Source of the DNA: a virus | Reading direction: 5' to 3' (one strand) | Length of the DNA: 64,000 bases | Virus record (IMG/VR): IMGVR_UViG_3300008120_000061 | Location: 1 to 64,000 of that record | Part shown: in pieces, positions 8,014-16,256 of the stretch | Numbering within the stretch: position 1 is the first letter of the stretch | Layout of the letters: every line of letters starts with the position of its first letter | Translations under genes and position numbers: made by a program | The notes under the pieces: model-generated | The model's input: only the letters and a program-made list of their open reading frames with translations | What the model was told of the DNA's origin: nothing | Database searches by the model: none

Positions 8014-8394
8014 ATGTCAGATTTGAAACGTCTTCCCGTTAAATACTTACGAGACTACATAAAAAAAGATTATAAAATACGTGATAAATGTTTTATATGC
8101 GGTTCTGTTTCTGACTTAGAACTCCACCACCTATACAGTGTTAGTGAATTGTTCGAGAGATGGTGTATAAAAAATAAAGTAAAGTCTGTTGACTCTATAG
8201 ATACTATGCTAACTTTGCGAGTTTCTTTTGCCGAAGATTGTAAGGAAGAATTAAGTAGCGAAAATCTGTATACACTATGTACGTCACATCATAAACGATT
8301 ACATTTTTTATTTGGTAAAAGCTATTCTAATTATACTGCTCTTAAAGTAAAAGATTGGCTTATCAAACAAAAAGATACTATGGAGATACAGTAA
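8014..8394 (+). CDS. HNH endonuclease, packaging-associated
   Basis: A 126-residue HNH nuclease. Zinc-binding CFIC (about residues 28-31) pairs with a later LCTSHHKRLH segment, and the catalytic LELHHLY sits between them, as in HNH proteins. It is located between the large terminase and the portal, the position of HK97 gp74-like HNH proteins, which are needed with TerL for cos-site cutting in several siphophages (established for HK97). It touches the portal start (stop 8394, ATG 8395). A free-standing homing endonuclease is the alternative, but the conserved packaging position favours a terminase partner. Confidence 0.8.
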   Translation: MSDLKRLPVKYLRDYIKKDYKIRDKCFICGSVSDLELHHLYSVSELFERWCIKNKVKSVDSIDTMLTLRVSFAEDCKEELSSENLYTLCTSHHKRLHFLFGKSYSNYTALKVKDWLIKQKDTMEIQ

Positions 8395-9642
8395 ATGGCA
8401 AGAGGCCCACTAGGTTGGATTGTAGAAAAGTTAAATCCTGTTCAGCCCTACATACAAAGTAGACAACCTTTTGCTATGCCTGAGTCTAATGTAGACTTTA
8501 GAGCTGCATACGATCAAATAGAAGTAGTACACCGCGCAGTAGACATGGTTGTTAGTGCATGTGTGGAAATACCTTTTGATATTGCAGGCGAAGGTCCGAT
8601 TAAAAAAATAAGCAAGCTACTTAACGACAGACCTAATCCTTTTGAAGATAGAGTTAAGCTGCTAAGAAGAGCATATTTTGATTTACTAATGGACGGTAAT
8701 GCTTTCTTTTACTATGATGGCACACACATATATGTTCTTCCAGCTAACGATGTTCAAGTTGTATCAGATCCAAAAACTTTTATTAAAGGATATACATTCT
8801 TAATTCATGGCGGTGGTTTATCATCTTATAATTCTGGGCGACAGTCAAAAGAGACTGTGATAGAATTTGGCGCTAACGAAATAATTCACATCAAAGAAGA
8901 TAACGACGAAAGTATTTTTAGAGGCAAATCTAGAATAAAAAGCATAGGAAATATAATTAATATTTATAATGCTTTGTTAAAGTTTCAACGTCAATTCTTT
9001 AAGAATAACGCAGTACCTGGAGTGGTATTAACCACAGAAGCTGTTTTAAATACTAAAATAAAAGAAAGACTACTTCAAAGCTGGAGAAATTCTTACGCTA
9101 CTATATTTGAAGGCGCTAGAAGTCCAGCTATTTTAGATGGCGGTCTTAAAATAGATAAGTTTAGCGAAATAAACTTTCAAAGTTTAGATTTCGAAGCAAG
9201 CATAGAAAGACTTGAGCAAGATATGGCCAAAGCAATTGGCGTACCTTATGTGTTAATGAAGAGTGGTAATAACGCCAACATAGCCGCTAATCAAGTTTTA
9301 TTTTATGAGCATACCGTACTTCCTATAGTACTTATGTTTGCCAGTGCTTTTGCACACTACTTTAACTCTGTTAGAATAAATCCAGATAGAACTGTAATCA
9401 CTGCTTTACAACCAGACTTGAGAACTCAAAGTCAATATTATGTAAGTTTAGTTAATGCAGGTATTATATCAGCTGATGAAGCAAGATTAAAGCTTGGGTT
9501 TAGTACTTTAAACACACCAGAAACTTCTAATATCAGAGTACCACAAAACATAACTGGAAGCGCTGTTCAACCTGATACAGGCGGTAGACCTACTAATGAA
9601 GAAGTAGATACACTACCTGAAGACAGTGTTTCTATTAACTAA
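8395..9642 (+). CDS. Portal protein (HK97 family)
   Basis: A 415-residue portal. Typical features are YDQIEVVHRAVDMVVSACVEIPF near the N-terminus, a wing region with RRAYFDLLMDGNAFFYY, a clip/stem region containing IERLEQDMAKAIGVPYVLM (about 272-290), and LQPDLRTQSQYY before a low-complexity C-terminus. It forms the dodecameric ring at one capsid vertex, through which TerL moves DNA and to which the connector binds. The tail end PEDSVSIN leads directly into the ribosome site of the protease-capsid gene, 13 nt before its ATG. Confidence 0.9.
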   Translation: MARGPLGWIVEKLNPVQPYIQSRQPFAMPESNVDFRAAYDQIEVVHRAVDMVVSACVEIPFDIAGEGPIKKISKLLNDRPNPFEDRVKLLRRAYFDLLMDGNAFFYYDGTHIYVLPANDVQVVSDPKTFIKGYTFLIHGGGLSSYNSGRQSKETVIEFGANEIIHIKEDNDESIFRGKSRIKSIGNIINIYNALLKFQRQFFKNNAVPGVVLTTEAVLNTKIKERLLQSWRNSYATIFEGARSPAILDGGLKIDKFSEINFQSLDFEASIERLEQDMAKAIGVPYVLMKSGNNANIAANQVLFYEHTVLPIVLMFASAFAHYFNSVRINPDRTVITALQPDLRTQSQYYVSLVNAGIISADEARLKLGFSTLNTPETSNIRVPQNITGSAVQPDTGGRPTNEEVDTLPEDSVSIN

Positions 9643-9655
9643 GGAGCAAGCAAAT

Positions 9656-12229
9656 ATGGATAAAACATTTTTTATCACTACAGATGACATTCAAAAGAGT
9701 GCCAAAAGTAGTGACAAAACTTTAAGAATTGCTGGCTACGCTAATACAACTAGTAAAGATAGATCTGGAGATATTGTACTACCAGAAGCTTGGGCTAAAG
9801 GTGTAGAAAACTTCCGCAGAAATCCTATTTTACTTTATCAGCACGATCACGGTAAACCTATCGGTAGAGTTAGTGCTGTTACAGTAGATAAAAAAGGTAT
9901 TTTTGTTGAAGCTAGTATTAGTGAGGCTGCAGAACGTCAACACGGAGTTAAAACTCTTATTAATGATGGCGTGTTAAAAAGTTTTAGTGTTGGTTTCAGA
10001 ATTAAGGATGCTAAATATGATAAATTAGCTGATACTTTCTATATCAAAGATGTAGAGCTATTAGAAATTTCTGTAGTTAGTGTTCCTGCAAACCAAAATT
10101 CTTTATTCTCTGTACGCAAAACTTTTGAAGACGAAGCAGACTATGCTAAATTCAAAGATCAATTTGCAGACGATAATAAAGCCTCAGTAGAAGAATCAGC
10201 TGTTAAAGAGCTTGAAGCTACTGAAATCAAAGCCGCAGAAGATGAAGCTGAAGAAGAGTCTACCTTTGTAGAATCTGATCCTATGAAGCTAATTCCTTTT
10301 GTAAACCTTTTAAATGCAGACACTTCTAAAATCACAACTAAATCTTTTGTAGTTATTGATAAAGTTCGTTATAAAACTTCAGAAATTGCTACTGCAGAGA
10401 GCCCAGAATTTACTTTTGAAGAGTGTGACATATCAGGAAATCTAACTGGAAAATCTATTAAAGTACCAGCTATCGATATCACTGTTATTAATGCTTGGGA
10501 TCTTGAAAAAGAATACGATATACTATTAAATATTACTAAAACACAAACACTAAACGACGAAGAGAAAGTTAGAGTAATTGGTAAGTTTAAAACTCTTATT
10601 AATTCAAATGAGCTAGATCTTATTCAATTAAAGAATGATTCCGAACTAGCTTCAAATGCAAAGCTACAAAGAGCTTTAAATGATTCTATCAATCTCATGA
10701 GTCAAAATTATACTGAATGGAATGACTCTCATTTCAACTTAGCTTACAAAAGCTGTATGGTTATTGAGACGCTAAAGCAGATCCCGGCGGATAGTAACAG
10801 GGATCTAATGCTAAAAGTATATGGCCATAATATACAAAACACTCTAGAGGAGAAAAGAACTATGACTACTGAAAATGTAGGTGAACCAATGAAGATCGAT
10901 ACAAAATCTACTGCAACTGAATCAGTTGCTAGAGTATCAGAACCTCGCGTAGCCCAACTAGTTGAAAAAGCTGGTGAGGCTATCATCAAAGCAGAAGCTG
11001 CTGAGTATAGAGCTCAAGAAACAAACTCTGCTCCAGATCCTCGCGTTATGGAAGAACTAGCTGAACTTAAAGGTCAACTAAAAGCTTATCGCGAGCAAGT
11101 AGGTGCAATGCAAACAAGCAAAATGCACTATCAGGAAAGCACTAGAACTAATGCTCAGTTCTCTGACGCAGAAAAGTCTAATGCAGTGTTCCTAGCACGC
11201 GCCCTAAACAAGCGTGACATGTTTGACACTAGACTAGGTGATCGTATGAAAGCTGTTCTAACTGACGGCAATCTAAACGAAGCATTTAGCACTAACGTGT
11301 ACAACGAAATGCAACAACAACTAGTTATTGCTCCAATGTTTAACCGCATTGATGTAAATAGCAAAGACTTCCGTATTCCAGTAGCCGACGAAGACGGTTC
11401 AGATTTCGTAGCACAATTCCCAAGCGGTTCATTCGCAGCAGGAGTTAACGATTCTACTACTGTACCAACATCTCGTCAAGCTCAAATTGGTGCTGTAACT
11501 CTAAGCCCTAAAAAGTTCATGGTTGCGACACACATTGCCAAAGACGAAGAAGAAGATACAATTCTTCCACTTATCGACTTCCTACGCCAAGCTGCTACTC
11601 GTCGCTTAGCTCGTGGTATCGACAAGGCTCTTCTACGTGGTAACGGCTCTCTAAGCGCATTCTCTGCTTCTAACACTCTAACTGCAGCTGGAGCATATCC
11701 ATCTGTTATTAAGGGTCTTGTAGAGCACGCTGCTGCTGTTAACGCTCTAGTTACTAAAACCGGAACAACAATTGATAAAGCAGATCCAGGTGATATCGCT
11801 GCTGCTCGCCTAACTCTAGGTAAGTACGGTCTATCTCTAGGTTCTAACCTAGCATATGTTACTTCTGTAGAAGGTTATAATAACCTAGTAACTAACACTG
11901 ATTTCCAAACTGTAGATAAGTTCGGTGCTCAAGCTACTTACCTAACTGGTAGCGTAGGTGCTGTATACGGTATTCCAATTTTCATCTCTGAATTCATGGA
12001 CACCGCTTCTGCAGCTGACTCTAACCTAGGTATCCTAGTTTATAAGCCAGGATTCATTATCGGTGAGCGTCGTTCAATGGAAATTGAAAGCGAATACCTA
12101 CCACAACAACAAGTAACTGCAATGTACCTAAGCACTCGTATGGACTTCCAAGCCTTAACAACTGTTTCACAGGCTGCATTAAGTGCTCGTTATTCTTACG
12201 CAGGTCTAATTACTACTGCAAGCTCATAA
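9656..12229 (+). CDS. Prohead protease (S78) - linker - major capsid protein fusion
   Basis: 857 residues read from ATG 9656, which has AAGGAG (9641-9646) 9 nt before it; the GTG at 9626 lacks such a site. Residues 1-155 are an HK97-type prohead protease with QHDHGKPIGR (His63/His65), SFSVGF (Ser109/Ser111) and LLEISVVSVPAN. Residues ~160-400 are an acidic, partly helical linker of no known family. Residues ~403-510 are charged and coiled-coil-like (a scaffolding delta domain), and ~510-857 are the HK97 capsid fold. Codon use becomes more GC-rich in the capsid part. In HK97 protease and capsid are separate genes. An in-frame internal ribosome site at 10846-10864 suggests both a fusion and a free capsid protein are made. 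Confidence 0.9.
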   Translation: MDKTFFITTDDIQKSAKSSDKTLRIAGYANTTSKDRSGDIVLPEAWAKGVENFRRNPILLYQHDHGKPIGRVSAVTVDKKGIFVEASISEAAERQHGVKTLINDGVLKSFSVGFRIKDAKYDKLADTFYIKDVELLEISVVSVPANQNSLFSVRKTFEDEADYAKFKDQFADDNKASVEESAVKELEATEIKAAEDEAEEESTFVESDPMKLIPFVNLLNADTSKITTKSFVVIDKVRYKTSEIATAESPEFTFEECDISGNLTGKSIKVPAIDITVINAWDLEKEYDILLNITKTQTLNDEEKVRVIGKFKTLINSNELDLIQLKNDSELASNAKLQRALNDSINLMSQNYTEWNDSHFNLAYKSCMVIETLKQIPADSNRDLMLKVYGHNIQNTLEEKRTMTTENVGEPMKIDTKSTATESVARVSEPRVAQLVEKAGEAIIKAEAAEYRAQETNSAPDPRVMEELAELKGQLKAYREQVGAMQTSKMHYQESTRTNAQFSDAEKSNAVFLARALNKRDMFDTRLGDRMKAVLTDGNLNEAFSTNVYNEMQQQLVIAPMFNRIDVNSKDFRIPVADEDGSDFVAQFPSGSFAAGVNDSTTVPTSRQAQIGAVTLSPKKFMVATHIAKDEEEDTILPLIDFLRQAATRRLARGIDKALLRGNGSLSAFSASNTLTAAGAYPSVIKGLVEHAAAVNALVTKTGTTIDKADPGDIAAARLTLGKYGLSLGSNLAYVTSVEGYNNLVTNTDFQTVDKFGAQATYLTGSVGAVYGIPIFISEFMDTASAADSNLGILVYKPGFIIGERRSMEIESEYLPQQQVTAMYLSTRMDFQALTTVSQAALSARYSYAGLITTASS
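10846..10864 (+). promoter_or_regulatory. In-frame internal ribosome binding site and ATG for free capsid protein
   Basis: AGAGGAG (10846-10852) lies 9 nt before ATG 10862, in frame with the protease-capsid reading frame (codon 403). It is a better Shine-Dalgarno match than most gene starts here. The start falls exactly where the delta-domain-like coiled coil of the capsid part begins. Confidence 0.75.
10862..12229 (+). CDS. Major capsid protein, nested product from internal start
   Basis: A predicted 455-residue HK97-fold major capsid protein translated from the internal ATG. Residues 1-~108 would be the delta domain: charged, helical, with VAQLVEKAGEAIIKAEAAEY and ELAELKGQLKAYREQVGAM. This is normally removed by the protease after it guides prohead assembly. 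The rest is the shell: LVIAPMFNRIDVNSKDF (N-arm and E-loop strands), FMVATHIAKDEEED, RRLARGIDKALLRGNG (spine helix) and a C-terminal P-domain with YGIPIFISEFM. The nested product has about the length of a normal HK97 capsid precursor. This entry is the second product of the same frame, not a separate locus. Confidence 0.72.
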   Translation: MTTENVGEPMKIDTKSTATESVARVSEPRVAQLVEKAGEAIIKAEAAEYRAQETNSAPDPRVMEELAELKGQLKAYREQVGAMQTSKMHYQESTRTNAQFSDAEKSNAVFLARALNKRDMFDTRLGDRMKAVLTDGNLNEAFSTNVYNEMQQQLVIAPMFNRIDVNSKDFRIPVADEDGSDFVAQFPSGSFAAGVNDSTTVPTSRQAQIGAVTLSPKKFMVATHIAKDEEEDTILPLIDFLRQAATRRLARGIDKALLRGNGSLSAFSASNTLTAAGAYPSVIKGLVEHAAAVNALVTKTGTTIDKADPGDIAAARLTLGKYGLSLGSNLAYVTSVEGYNNLVTNTDFQTVDKFGAQATYLTGSVGAVYGIPIFISEFMDTASAADSNLGILVYKPGFIIGERRSMEIESEYLPQQQVTAMYLSTRMDFQALTTVSQAALSARYSYAGLITTASS

Positions 12230-12261
12230 TATACAATGTATATAATACGCTAACAAAAGGT

Positions 12262-12284
12262 GGGGGAGGGCTGAGCCCTCCCCC
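12262..12284 (+). terminator. Strong G/C hairpin after the capsid gene
   Basis: A perfect 10-bp stem (GGGGGAGGGC / GCCCTCCCCC) with a TGA loop, 33 nt after the capsid stop. Only a weak U-run (TATTTA) follows, so it may act as a partial terminator or as a 3' mRNA-stabilising hairpin that sets capsid expression above the genes downstream. Confidence 0.7.
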
Positions 12285-12304
12285 TATTTACTATCGGGAT
12301 ACTC

Positions 12305-13021
12305 ATGCTTAAACATCATATATGCCATATCCACTGCTTAGATCATCCTAGTGTATTTAAAGTAGTATCATATGCTGCTAAATATAAAAAACTATTTAAC
12401 GGCGTAAAAATTGCCACTCTAATAAAAGTAACTCCAGAATCTGATATTTACGAAAGAGTGTATTCTATATTAACAAAGCTAGGATACGAAATTGTTACAG
12501 TACAGAATACACCTCTTAGAGAGGTAGGTCATTTTTTTAATACTAGCCTACCTATATTACTATCTAAAACATCAGAAGGGGTAGTATATTACAACCATTC
12601 TAAAGGTATTTCATATCATCCAGATTCAGAAGACGGCATAGCCACTACTCTTTGGACAGATGTTTTATATCACTACACGCTAGATTGCGCTGATAAATTT
12701 CCTTTTGAAGATAAACGATATAAAACTTTTGGATCTTGTATTATTAAAAATAAAAACTTTCTAGAGCCAAAGACTCTAGGTGAAGAGTATAGCTACTTAG
12801 GAACATTTTTCTGGATCAAGATAGAAGATCTAGCTACTAAGAAGTTTAACCCAGAACTATCTGTATTTTACCTAGAGGCTCTGCCGGGCTTAGTTAGTAA
12901 GAGCACTCAGGCTTTTAATTTGGGTCCAACCTTTAGTAAATTTGAAAGCCCATATAAGTTAGAATCTTGGGAGAAGAAAGGTATAAATTTTGGATTTCCA
13001 AACAAAAATAATGCTAATTGA
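12305..13021 (+). CDS. Glycosyltransferase-like protein between capsid and connector genes
   Basis: A 238-residue protein. The order of motifs (VVYYNHSKGIS, an acidic HPDSEDG segment, a W...LYHY helix, then YLGTFFWIKIEDL) resembles small glycosyltransferase-like proteins seen in polysaccharide clusters, where a His-x-Lys-Gly segment is followed later by a Gly-Asn/Thr-Phe-Trp segment. The assignment rests on this motif order only. It sits just after the capsid hairpin in the middle of the morphogenesis block, an unusual place for a sugar gene, and its AT-rich codon use is like that of the neighbouring non-capsid genes. It may decorate capsid or tail proteins. A non-enzymatic structural role cannot be excluded. 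Confidence 0.5.
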   Translation: MLKHHICHIHCLDHPSVFKVVSYAAKYKKLFNGVKIATLIKVTPESDIYERVYSILTKLGYEIVTVQNTPLREVGHFFNTSLPILLSKTSEGVVYYNHSKGISYHPDSEDGIATTLWTDVLYHYTLDCADKFPFEDKRYKTFGSCIIKNKNFLEPKTLGEEYSYLGTFFWIKIEDLATKKFNPELSVFYLEALPGLVSKSTQAFNLGPTFSKFESPYKLESWEKKGINFGFPNKNNAN

Positions 13022-13022
13022 A

Positions 13023-13274
13023 ATGGCTAGACTCCAGTATATCACTTTTGATATGGAGTTTAGAGAATACACTTCCACAGGTAACTCTTTTAGTGGCGCT
13101 TATAACTTTTTTAGTTTAGAAGATATAGAGGCTCACAAAGAGAAGTCTGAAAGATATAAACAGATAGAAGCTTGGAATATAAAACATGCTAGCTTTAGGG
13201 ATGCGTCCCCAATAAGACTTACTACGCATTCTATAGTGAAGAATTTGGAGAAATTAGATGGCGAACTTAGTTAG
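13023..13274 (+). CDS. Small hypothetical protein in head-completion region
   Basis: About 83 residues, charged, with an N-terminal strand (LQYITFDMEF) and a helical centre (SLEDIEAHKEKSERYKQIEAW). No family recognised. The start is uncertain: ATG 13011 and ATG 13023 are both in frame, and neither has a strong ribosome site. 13023 is chosen because it directly follows the previous stop, and coupled re-initiation is likely. It overlaps the connector gene by 17 nt. Its position suggests a minor head or connector-related protein. Confidence 0.55.
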   Translation: MARLQYITFDMEFREYTSTGNSFSGAYNFFSLEDIEAHKEKSERYKQIEAWNIKHASFRDASPIRLTTHSIVKNLEKLDGELS

Positions 13275-14526
13275 TTTAGCAGAAATAAAAGACTTTTTAG
13301 TAATAAAAGTTATTAATACCGATGAAGATGGTCGTTTAGCTAATATTGCTACCCAAGTTAGTTCTCTAGTAGAGTCTTATTGTGGAAGAATATTTGCAGC
13401 AAATAATTATACAGAATACTTTGATGGCGGAATATCATCAGTATTTGTGGCTTACCCACCTCTAAATAGGGTAGATGAAGTATCACATTTTGATGGAAAA
13501 GACTATGTAATTTTAGGCGGGCCAGGAGTTAATGGTGAGCCTATAATAACAGATGGCACTTCTCATAGCATTACTAATGTGGGAAATCCCGTACTAAGTA
13601 CTCGCGTTAAAAAGTTTAATAGATCTAGTTTAAAGTTAGACGGTAGTAGTTATGTCCAGACAGATTCTACAGAAGATTGGAACTTTGGAGTTGATCCTTT
13701 TACTATAGAAACGCAAGTTAGACTTGATAATGTTGCCTCGTCACATACTATAGCTTCTAGCGGGTTAATAGCTAATAATAGTCATTGGCAGTTTGAAGTT
13801 GATTTAATAAATGGCGCTCAATTTAGAGTTATAGAAAATAACATTGTAAAGATAAATGTTTCTCAAGGTTCTAATACAGGGTATAGTGCCAATCAATTCT
13901 ACCATATGGCAATAGTTAGAGACAACACTACAATTAAAATATATAGAAATGGAACTAGCATAGCATCGTTAACCACAGCTAACTCAATACCTAATTTTAA
14001 TAATGGCATATTTGTTGGTAGCGGCACACATAGTTTGACTGGATATCTAGACGATTTTAAGATTAGCCATATAGCAGAATATACCTCTAACTTTACTGCT
14101 CCTACATACCCTACTAGAATAGACGAAAATACTAAACTAATGCTTCGTTTTGATGGGGCGAATAACACAAATGTTATAGCTGATGTATCTAGACGAGTTA
14201 ATCAGTTTAGTTTCTATCCAGTAACTGGTGAAATAACTTTTAATACTGGAAATGGCGGCGGAACAGAAGCGCTTGGATTCTTTAGGCCTCTTAAGTTTTA
14301 TAACTATCCTAAAGGAGTTAAAGTTACTTATAATGGGGGATACACTACAATACCTAGCGATTTAAAGCTAGCTACGCTTGAAATGGTAAAAGTTATATAT
14401 AAAGGCAGATCGGGTAGCGAGAGTGTTAGAATGCAGGGAGAAGATATTAGCAGCCATAAGCTGTCACTAGATGGGTTCCCGCCACAAGTTAGAAGAGTTT
14501 TAAATCTATACAGGTTGATTGAATAA
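13258..14526 (+). CDS. Head-tail connector (HK97 gp6-like) with inserted LamG-like domain
   Basis: 422 residues. The two ends look like one connector/adaptor fold. Residues 1-~95 (LVSLAEIKDFL, DGRLANIATQVSSLVESYCGR, YPPLNRVDEV) and ~312-422 (KGVKVTYNGGYTTIPSDLKLATLEMVKVIYK, then FPPQVRRVLNLYRL) match the gp6-type protein that docks below the portal. Between them, ~104-308 is a concanavalin/LamG-like jelly-roll: SSLKLDGSSYVQ, PFTIETQVRLDN, FYHMAIVRDNTTIKIYRNGT, GYLDDFKIS, ending TKLMLRFDG. Connectors of this type are usually near 110-200 residues, so the insertion explains the length. The inserted domain would project outward at the neck and may bind glycans. Confidence 0.78.
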   Translation: MANLVSLAEIKDFLVIKVINTDEDGRLANIATQVSSLVESYCGRIFAANNYTEYFDGGISSVFVAYPPLNRVDEVSHFDGKDYVILGGPGVNGEPIITDGTSHSITNVGNPVLSTRVKKFNRSSLKLDGSSYVQTDSTEDWNFGVDPFTIETQVRLDNVASSHTIASSGLIANNSHWQFEVDLINGAQFRVIENNIVKINVSQGSNTGYSANQFYHMAIVRDNTTIKIYRNGTSIASLTTANSIPNFNNGIFVGSGTHSLTGYLDDFKISHIAEYTSNFTAPTYPTRIDENTKLMLRFDGANNTNVIADVSRRVNQFSFYPVTGEITFNTGNGGGTEALGFFRPLKFYNYPKGVKVTYNGGYTTIPSDLKLATLEMVKVIYKGRSGSESVRMQGEDISSHKLSLDGFPPQVRRVLNLYRLIE

Positions 14527-15749
14527 TGTCTAATATTAGATTATCTGTACTTTCATTTAATAAAAATCCCGCACTATTACGCGTTTATCAATCTTATATA
14601 GAAGCTGCAGATGAAACATCTAGAAATAGATTACAACAAAAACTAGAGCGAGTAATAGGTGATAAGTTATACGGTGCTAAAAAAGTAGCAGGAAATCCAA
14701 GGCTAATACCAGACTGGTATATTGATCAAAGTGACGCCGCTCTAGAAATTACTAATAAACTTGGGATATTTGAGAGAGATGCTAAATCAGGTATACTAGA
14801 AATTGAAGCCAAACTCCAAAGAAGACTTACAGAATCTAGAACCACTACTACTATCGGTTCAGGAGTACTAAATAATAGTATTATAAATGAGATACTACAA
14901 AATAAAGGTCAAGTAACTACTAACAACGTAGAGCAAAAGATATTTAGGCAACTACGAAGAATTAAGTCTGGTACTAATCTATTTAATTTCTTAGCTAAAA
15001 ATGCAGTTTCTACTATACACGAACCTGCATATCAAAAATCAAAAAACTTAACTATCCTGTCTAAAACGTCTGGTAGCTTATTAGCTTATCAAATATATTT
15101 TCCAAGAGCTAAATTTAAAGCTCCTATCTTCGGTAGTTCTATTGGCTCTGATGGCACTATTAGTTACTTTTTACAAACTAGTTTTGAAAAACAACTTGTA
15201 GCCGCAGCTTCCAAAGCTATGATGGCTGTTGATGTAGAAATTATACGCGAGCAACAAGATCTTGCTAAAACTATAAAACCTACAGATATAAGCTTTAGTA
15301 AGCCAGCTAAAGGTAGAAAAACTAAACCAACTGAAACTATTGACATGATATATTATTCTACTAATAGTATACCTATGTCTAGAGGTATTCCTAAAGCGTC
15401 TGTCAATCTTCGATTGCCCGCAGATATTGAAGATAAAGACTTTGACACTCCTAGAGACTCAGTACTTGATATAACTAGAGCAGTACAAGCTAAAGTAAGA
15501 AGTAGAATGAGACGTGGAGTAGGTAAACCTCGCCCTCCTAAGCTATATGAACGTACCGGAACTTTTAGAGGAAGTATTCGTGCTCATTTTGTTGAGCGTC
15601 AAAATACTGTAGACTATTCTTATATACCTTATTACGATAGACTAGAACGTTCCGGCTATCAGGTTAATAGACTAGTAGAAGATTCTATTAGATCGGTAGT
15701 TCAAGCCAAGTTTAAACAACAGGCAACAACTAGAAGAATAAATCTTTAA
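14526..15749 (+). CDS. Neck/tail-completion protein (HK97 gp10-like at C-terminus)
   Basis: A 407-residue protein that starts on the last base of the connector stop. The N-terminal half is helical and charged (ETSRNRLQQKLERVIGDKL, GILEIEAKLQRRL). The C-terminal ~100 residues contain YERTGTFRGSIRAHF and YSYIPYYDRLERSGYQ followed by a helix. This order resembles the gp10-type neck protein found between connector and tail terminator in HK97-like phages. Gene order (connector, this, tail terminator, tail tube) supports that role. The family is normally ~150 residues, so most of the N-terminal half is unexplained. Confidence 0.5.
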   Translation: MSNIRLSVLSFNKNPALLRVYQSYIEAADETSRNRLQQKLERVIGDKLYGAKKVAGNPRLIPDWYIDQSDAALEITNKLGIFERDAKSGILEIEAKLQRRLTESRTTTTIGSGVLNNSIINEILQNKGQVTTNNVEQKIFRQLRRIKSGTNLFNFLAKNAVSTIHEPAYQKSKNLTILSKTSGSLLAYQIYFPRAKFKAPIFGSSIGSDGTISYFLQTSFEKQLVAAASKAMMAVDVEIIREQQDLAKTIKPTDISFSKPAKGRKTKPTETIDMIYYSTNSIPMSRGIPKASVNLRLPADIEDKDFDTPRDSVLDITRAVQAKVRSRMRRGVGKPRPPKLYERTGTFRGSIRAHFVERQNTVDYSYIPYYDRLERSGYQVNRLVEDSIRSVVQAKFKQQATTRRINL

Positions 15750-15760
15750 AAAATTAAAAT

Positions 15761-15789
15761 TTGCCAATTATAGTTCTGCGTGCTATACT
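15761..15789 (+). promoter_or_regulatory. Sigma70-type promoter ahead of tail terminator and tail tube genes
   Basis: TTGCCA (15761-15766), 17-bp spacer, TATACT (15784-15789). Transcription would start about 12 nt before the ATG at 15807, giving a very short leader. The promoter overlaps an in-frame GTG at 15780, which argues against that GTG as the translation start. Confidence 0.65.
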
Positions 15790-15806
15790 TAAGAAAGAAT
15801 AGAGAG

Positions 15807-16256
15807 ATGTCCAATCGTTCCGATATAAATGACTTTATCGTAAGCCAATTACGAAATATAAACGGTAGAACGTCTCCGTACGATTCTACATACAATTTTA
15901 AGACGTCTTTACATGAAAATGTATACAGAGGAATTCGATTCTTAGATGAGATAAACGATTTCCCTTCTATATATGTATCTACAGGACGAGAAGTAAGAAA
16001 GTTTAATACTCAAGGAAATATAGAGGCTAGGGTAGAAACAACATTACGCTGTTACTTGTATGGAGATGATACAGTTAATCAAATTAACGATCTGATCCAA
16101 GACATAGAACACGTTATTTATAATTTAAAGTTTCAACCATCTCTACAAGTATTTGATGTTAGCATTACTACAGCTTTAACAGACTCTGGGTTGCTAATAC
16201 CATATGGAATGGCCGAGATATTTCTTAGTACTCGTTTTGAAATTTTTAAAATCTAA
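15807..16256 (+). CDS. Tail terminator / minor tail protein U-like
   Basis: 149 residues from ATG 15807, preceded by AGAGAG. An N-terminal helix (DINDFIVSQLRNI) is followed by strand-rich sequence (PSIYVSTGREVRKF, IEARVETTLRCYLYG), a helix (VNQINDLIQDIEHVIYNL) and final strands. Small alpha/beta proteins of this size and order, placed immediately before the tail tube gene, are tail terminators that cap the tail tube and join it to the head. The assignment is mainly by position and fold pattern. It has its own promoter and is followed 14 nt later by the tube gene. Confidence 0.6.
   Translation: MSNRSDINDFIVSQLRNINGRTSPYDSTYNFKTSLHENVYRGIRFLDEINDFPSIYVSTGREVRKFNTQGNIEARVETTLRCYLYGDDTVNQINDLIQDIEHVIYNLKFQPSLQVFDVSITTALTDSGLLIPYGMAEIFLSTRFEIFKI

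Noticed and set aside
9626-9655. GTG start for the protease-capsid gene
   Set aside because: AAGGAG lies downstream of this GTG and is correctly spaced to ATG 9656.
12230-12304. TATAAT at 12241 as promoter for the glycosyltransferase-like gene
   Set aside because: No acceptable -35 element at 15-19 bp upstream, and a strong hairpin lies between it and the gene.
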